Below are positions 5,162-7,191 of a DNA stretch of 7,191 nt, piece by piece. A program made the translations under genes and the position numbers. How positions within the stretch are numbered: position 1 is the stretch's first letter; each line of letters opens with the position of its first letter. The notes under the pieces were generated by a model. The model did not search any database. It saw only the letters and a program-made list of their open reading frames with translations, and was not told where the DNA came from. Origin of the DNA: Legionellaceae bacterium (lineage in GTDB: Bacteria; Pseudomonadota; Gammaproteobacteria; Legionellales; Legionellaceae); contig CANNJG010000097.1 of assembly GCA_947504795.1 (NCBI GenBank), forward strand, positions 1-7,191, given 5' to 3'.

Positions 5162-6394
5162 ATGAATGTCATGACCCAACTAAAGCCTCCCCTGCCCTTA
5201 TTTGACACACTGGAATATATTGATAAAGCGATTGTAAAAAAGCCACAGCATGTCATGATTCAAGAAAGTGATTATTATCATGCGCTTGCTTTTTTAAAAA
5301 GCTACACAGGAAGTTTAGGAACCTTTAACTCTTATCGCAGAGAAGTAGAGCGTATTTTGCAATGGAGTCACCACATTGCGGGACTCACTTTATCGCAAAT
5401 TAAGCGTGAACATATTGAGTCCTTCGTGACCTTTTGCCAAAGCCCGCCCAAAACATGGATCGGCATTAAAAAAGCCCCTCGTTTTACTGAACGGCAAGGC
5501 GAACGCATACCTAACCCTGAATGGCGCCCCTTTGTAGCGACTCTTTCTAAAGTTGCACATCGTCAGGGAAAACAAGTCAGTGTAGAGGACTTTGAATGGT
5601 CTCAGGGCGCACTTAAAGAATTATTTGCGATTTTGAGCACTTTTTTTAATTACTTGATTCAAGAGGAATATATCTATATGAATCCTGTGGCGCTTATCCG
5701 CCAAAAAAGTAAATTTATCCGTAAACAGCAAACTCAGGCCCCTATTCGGCGTTTAACGGCTTTACAATGGTCATACGTCGTGGATTCTGCAAAAATCATG
5801 GCTATGTATGAGCCTGAACAGCATGAACGAACGCTATTTATTATGACAGCGCTGTACTCTATGTATTTACGTATTTCCGAGCTGGCGGCCAGTGAGCGCT
5901 GGGTACCAAGGATGTGTGATTTTTATCGGGATCATGATGGAAATTGGTGGTTTAAAACCGTTGGTAAAGGCAATAAAGAACGGCAAATTGCAGTAAGTAA
6001 TGCCATGCTAGAAGCATTGATTCGGTATCGTCGTCATTTGGGGTTACCTACCTACCCTTCCGCAGCAGACCAAAGTGTTTTATTCCCTAAAAATAAGGGC
6101 AAAGGACCGATGACAAGTACGACCTATCTTAGAGAAATCGTGCAGTCCTGCTTTGATAAAAGTATTCATCGACTGGAGGAAGATCATCATTTAGAAGAAG
6201 CGGAGTCGCTGAATGAAGCCACCGTCCATTGGTTGCGCCATACCGGGATTTCTGATGATGTGAAGCATCGACCGCGGGAACATGTGCGTGATGATGCGGG
6301 CCATAGTTCGAGCGCAACTACGGACAAATACATTGATGTTGAGCTTAGAGAGCGGCACAAATCGGCTAAACTGAAACCCATCCTTTCGGAATGA
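5162..6394 (+). CDS. Tyrosine-type site-specific recombinase (phage/genomic-island integrase)
   Basis: A DNA strand-exchange enzyme of the lambda-integrase/XerCD superfamily, 410 residues. Residues about 38-180 form the SAM-like core-binding domain (FNSYRREVERILQW, LIQEEYIYMNPV). Residues about 200-395 form the catalytic domain. All six key residues are visible: Arg237 (YLRISEL), Lys269 in the beta-hairpin GKGNKER, His356 and Arg359 (HWLRHT), His381 (AGHSSSATT) and the nucleophile Tyr390 (KYIDVELRERH). Spacing is canonical, so it is probably active. Two ATGs, 5162 and 5171, are possible and neither has a strong Shine-Dalgarno; I keep the first because the candidate promoter sits just upstream. 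It is transcribed away from rpmF. No tRNA or attachment site is visible beside it, so its substrate is unknown. It could serve a phage, an island or an integrative element extending to the right. Confidence 0.93.
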   Translation: MNVMTQLKPPLPLFDTLEYIDKAIVKKPQHVMIQESDYYHALAFLKSYTGSLGTFNSYRREVERILQWSHHIAGLTLSQIKREHIESFVTFCQSPPKTWIGIKKAPRFTERQGERIPNPEWRPFVATLSKVAHRQGKQVSVEDFEWSQGALKELFAILSTFFNYLIQEEYIYMNPVALIRQKSKFIRKQQTQAPIRRLTALQWSYVVDSAKIMAMYEPEQHERTLFIMTALYSMYLRISELAASERWVPRMCDFYRDHDGNWWFKTVGKGNKERQIAVSNAMLEALIRYRRHLGLPTYPSAADQSVLFPKNKGKGPMTSTTYLREIVQSCFDKSIHRLEEDHHLEEAESLNEATVHWLRHTGISDDVKHRPREHVRDDAGHSSSATTDKYIDVELRERHKSAKLKPILSE

Positions 6395-6727
6395 TATTTA
6401 ATTTAGGGGTTCTAGCTCGAAACAGGAATTAAAACCGGTAAATTTTAATATAATTGTCGCAGAACAACTCAATGCATCACATATTAATCAAAAAATAGTG
6501 AAAAAATTTCGCATGGAGCGAGAGTGTTCACTTATTTAATTGAGCAGGCCCCAGCAACAAAAAAACCATTTTTCTTTCCTCGGGTTAAGTTCCGGAGCCC
6601 TTGATCAACAATAAGAATCGAGCAAATAAAAATAAAAACACTACTTGGGCTGTTTGAGAAGGTTTTTTAGGCTAAATTCTTACAATTATTTAAGAAATAT
6701 CTCAACAAAATGTCATCCATATAGACA

Positions 6728-6755
6728 GTGACACCAAATTTTAGATTGTTATAAT
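6728..6755 (+). promoter_or_regulatory. Candidate strong promoter of the repeat-protein gene
   Basis: GTGACA (6728-6733, 5 of 6) and a perfect TATAAT (6750-6755) are separated by 16 bases. Transcription would start near 6762, leaving an unusually long leader of about 139 bases before the ATG at 6901. The leader contains both hairpins listed next. Confidence 0.6.
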
Positions 6756-6782
6756 ACTGAATCAAAGGATGATATAGATTTT

Positions 6783-6832
6783 ATGACAGGATGTCATTTG
6801 CAGGATGCCTCGACTGCTGCAGGGATGCAGCA
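6783..6832 (+). promoter_or_regulatory. Two perfect hairpins in the leader of the repeat-protein gene
   Basis: The first stem pairs ATGACA (6783-6788) with TGTCAT (6792-6797) over a 3-base loop. The second pairs TGCTGCA (6815-6821) with TGCAGCA (6826-6832) over a GGGA loop. AGGATG occurs at 6766, 6788 and 6802, with a GGGATG variant at 6822, so the motif recurs through the leader and falls in both loops. No U-run follows, so these are not plain terminators. They could be a dispersed palindromic repeat, a protein-binding leader or a small RNA. Confidence 0.45.
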
Positions 6833-6900
6833 CCCAGACATTGTTAATTAGCCCACTTTGAATTATTTAATAAATACAATGTCTTCGAAGGTTCGAGATT

Positions 6901-7191
6901 ATGACGACTAAACGGCCTGCAAAGCCACATCCTAAGAAAACAGCTTTAACACCAACGCCAAAATCCTTAATGAATGATCTCAATAATCAAGGTCCAGTAG
7001 ATACCCCCTTAGAAATTCAATACCGTTATTATAATAACGGTCCTGTCGATACACCCGCTGAGCAACAAATCCGCTATCATAACCCAGGACCCAAAGATAC
7101 CCTTAATGAGATAAAAGCCAATCAAGTCCTAAGCAAGAAATCCGAACATATAAAAGAAAACAAAAAAGACGATGAAAAAGATTTAACACCG
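6901..7191 (+). CDS. Unrecognised hydrophilic protein with 16-residue tandem repeats, C-terminus beyond window
   Basis: Ninety-seven codons are visible and open to the window edge. I do not recognise the family. The N-terminus is basic and proline/lysine-rich (TTKRPAKPHPKKT) with no signal peptide or membrane segment. Residues 31-78 hold three tandem 16-residue repeats, each beginning GP(V/K)DT and containing Glu at unit position 8 and Asn at position 15. After the repeats comes a highly charged Lys/Glu/Asp segment (residues 76-95), likely disordered or helical. The ATG at 6901-6903 has AAGG 9 bases upstream within a palindromic CTTCGAAG. It has its own strong promoter-like sequence and lies beyond an integrase, so it may be accessory cargo. 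A secreted or effector-like role is conceivable in a Legionellales-like host but is unsupported. Confidence 0.8.
   Translation, partial: MTTKRPAKPHPKKTALTPTPKSLMNDLNNQGPVDTPLEIQYRYYNNGPVDTPAEQQIRYHNPGPKDTLNEIKANQVLSKKSEHIKENKKDDEKDLTP
6991..7134 (+). repeat. Three tandem 48-base coding repeats
   Basis: Units start at 6991, 7039 and 7087, a strict 48-base period, and encode GPVDTPLEIQYRYYNN, GPVDTPAEQQIRYHNP and GPKDTLNEIKANQVLS. The first two are close and the third is decayed. Third-position differences such as GTA against GTC and ACC against ACA show the copies are not recent, and amino-acid conservation exceeds base conservation in the core. Confidence 0.8.

Larger units (their letters stand above)
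6395..6900. other. 506-base spacer between integrase and repeat-protein gene
   Basis: AT-rich with no convincing gene. The first half (6411-6604) contains two short overlapping open stretches with protein-like composition but no start codon or ribosome-binding site; I could not assign either to a family. No U-tailed hairpin follows the integrase stop. The second half carries a strong promoter-like sequence (6728-6755) and two perfect hairpins (6783-6797 and 6815-6832) leading to the gene at 6901. No tRNA-like cloverleaf and no direct repeat suggesting an attachment core was seen. Confidence 0.55.

Noticed and set aside
6411..6604. Two overlapping plus-strand open stretches after the integrase that read like protein (for example AEQLNASHINQKIVKKFRME, then EQAPATKKPFFFPRVKF in a different frame).
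   Set aside because: No start codon, no Shine-Dalgarno and no family that I can name. Possibly a frameshifted gene remnant, but too weak to annotate.
6650..6672. T-run near 6661-6668 considered as an integrase terminator.
   Set aside because: No stable GC-rich stem precedes it, and it lies more than 250 bases after the integrase stop.

Overview
The window looks like a chromosomal segment of an AT-rich gammaproteobacterium. Protein style (FabF, FabD, FabG, PlsX, AcpP and L32 all gammaproteobacterial in character) and the decayed IS6-family insertion sequence point towards Legionellales or Coxiellaceae-like bacteria. That placement is an inference from recalled family resemblance, not from a search.

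Positions 1-4676, minus strand, hold the conserved fatty-acid/phospholipid cluster. In transcription order it runs rpmF (L32), plsX, fabD, fabG, acpP, fabF, with fabF running off the left edge. rpmF, plsX, fabD and fabG are packed with gaps of 6, 20 and 8 bases. Then come two unusually roomy gaps: 372 bases before acpP, with two good promoter-like sequences, and 397 bases between acpP and fabF, full of inverted repeats. Together the genes load malonyl groups onto ACP (FabD), carry the growing chain (AcpP), elongate it (FabF), reduce it (FabG) and pass acyl-ACP to acyl-phosphate for membrane lipid synthesis (PlsX). Two usual members are missing. fabH, normally between plsX and fabD, is absent without trace. 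The DUF177 (yceD) gene normally before rpmF is replaced by mobile-element sequence.

Positions 4677-5161 are the divergent junction. They hold an rpmF promoter with a perfect 8-bp inverted repeat, then the 3' fossil of an IS6-family element (C-terminal transposase codons with an internal TAG and a recognisable terminal inverted repeat), then a promoter for the next gene.

Positions 5162-6394, plus strand, encode a 410-residue tyrosine recombinase with all catalytic residues. After a 506-base stretch with no convincing gene, but with a strong promoter-like sequence and a leader containing two perfect hairpins, a plus-strand gene starts at 6901 and leaves the window at 7191. Its product is unrecognised, hydrophilic and lysine-rich, and carries three tandem 16-residue repeats with the core GP(V/K)DT. 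The right third therefore looks like the edge of an accessory or integrated region abutting a core housekeeping operon.
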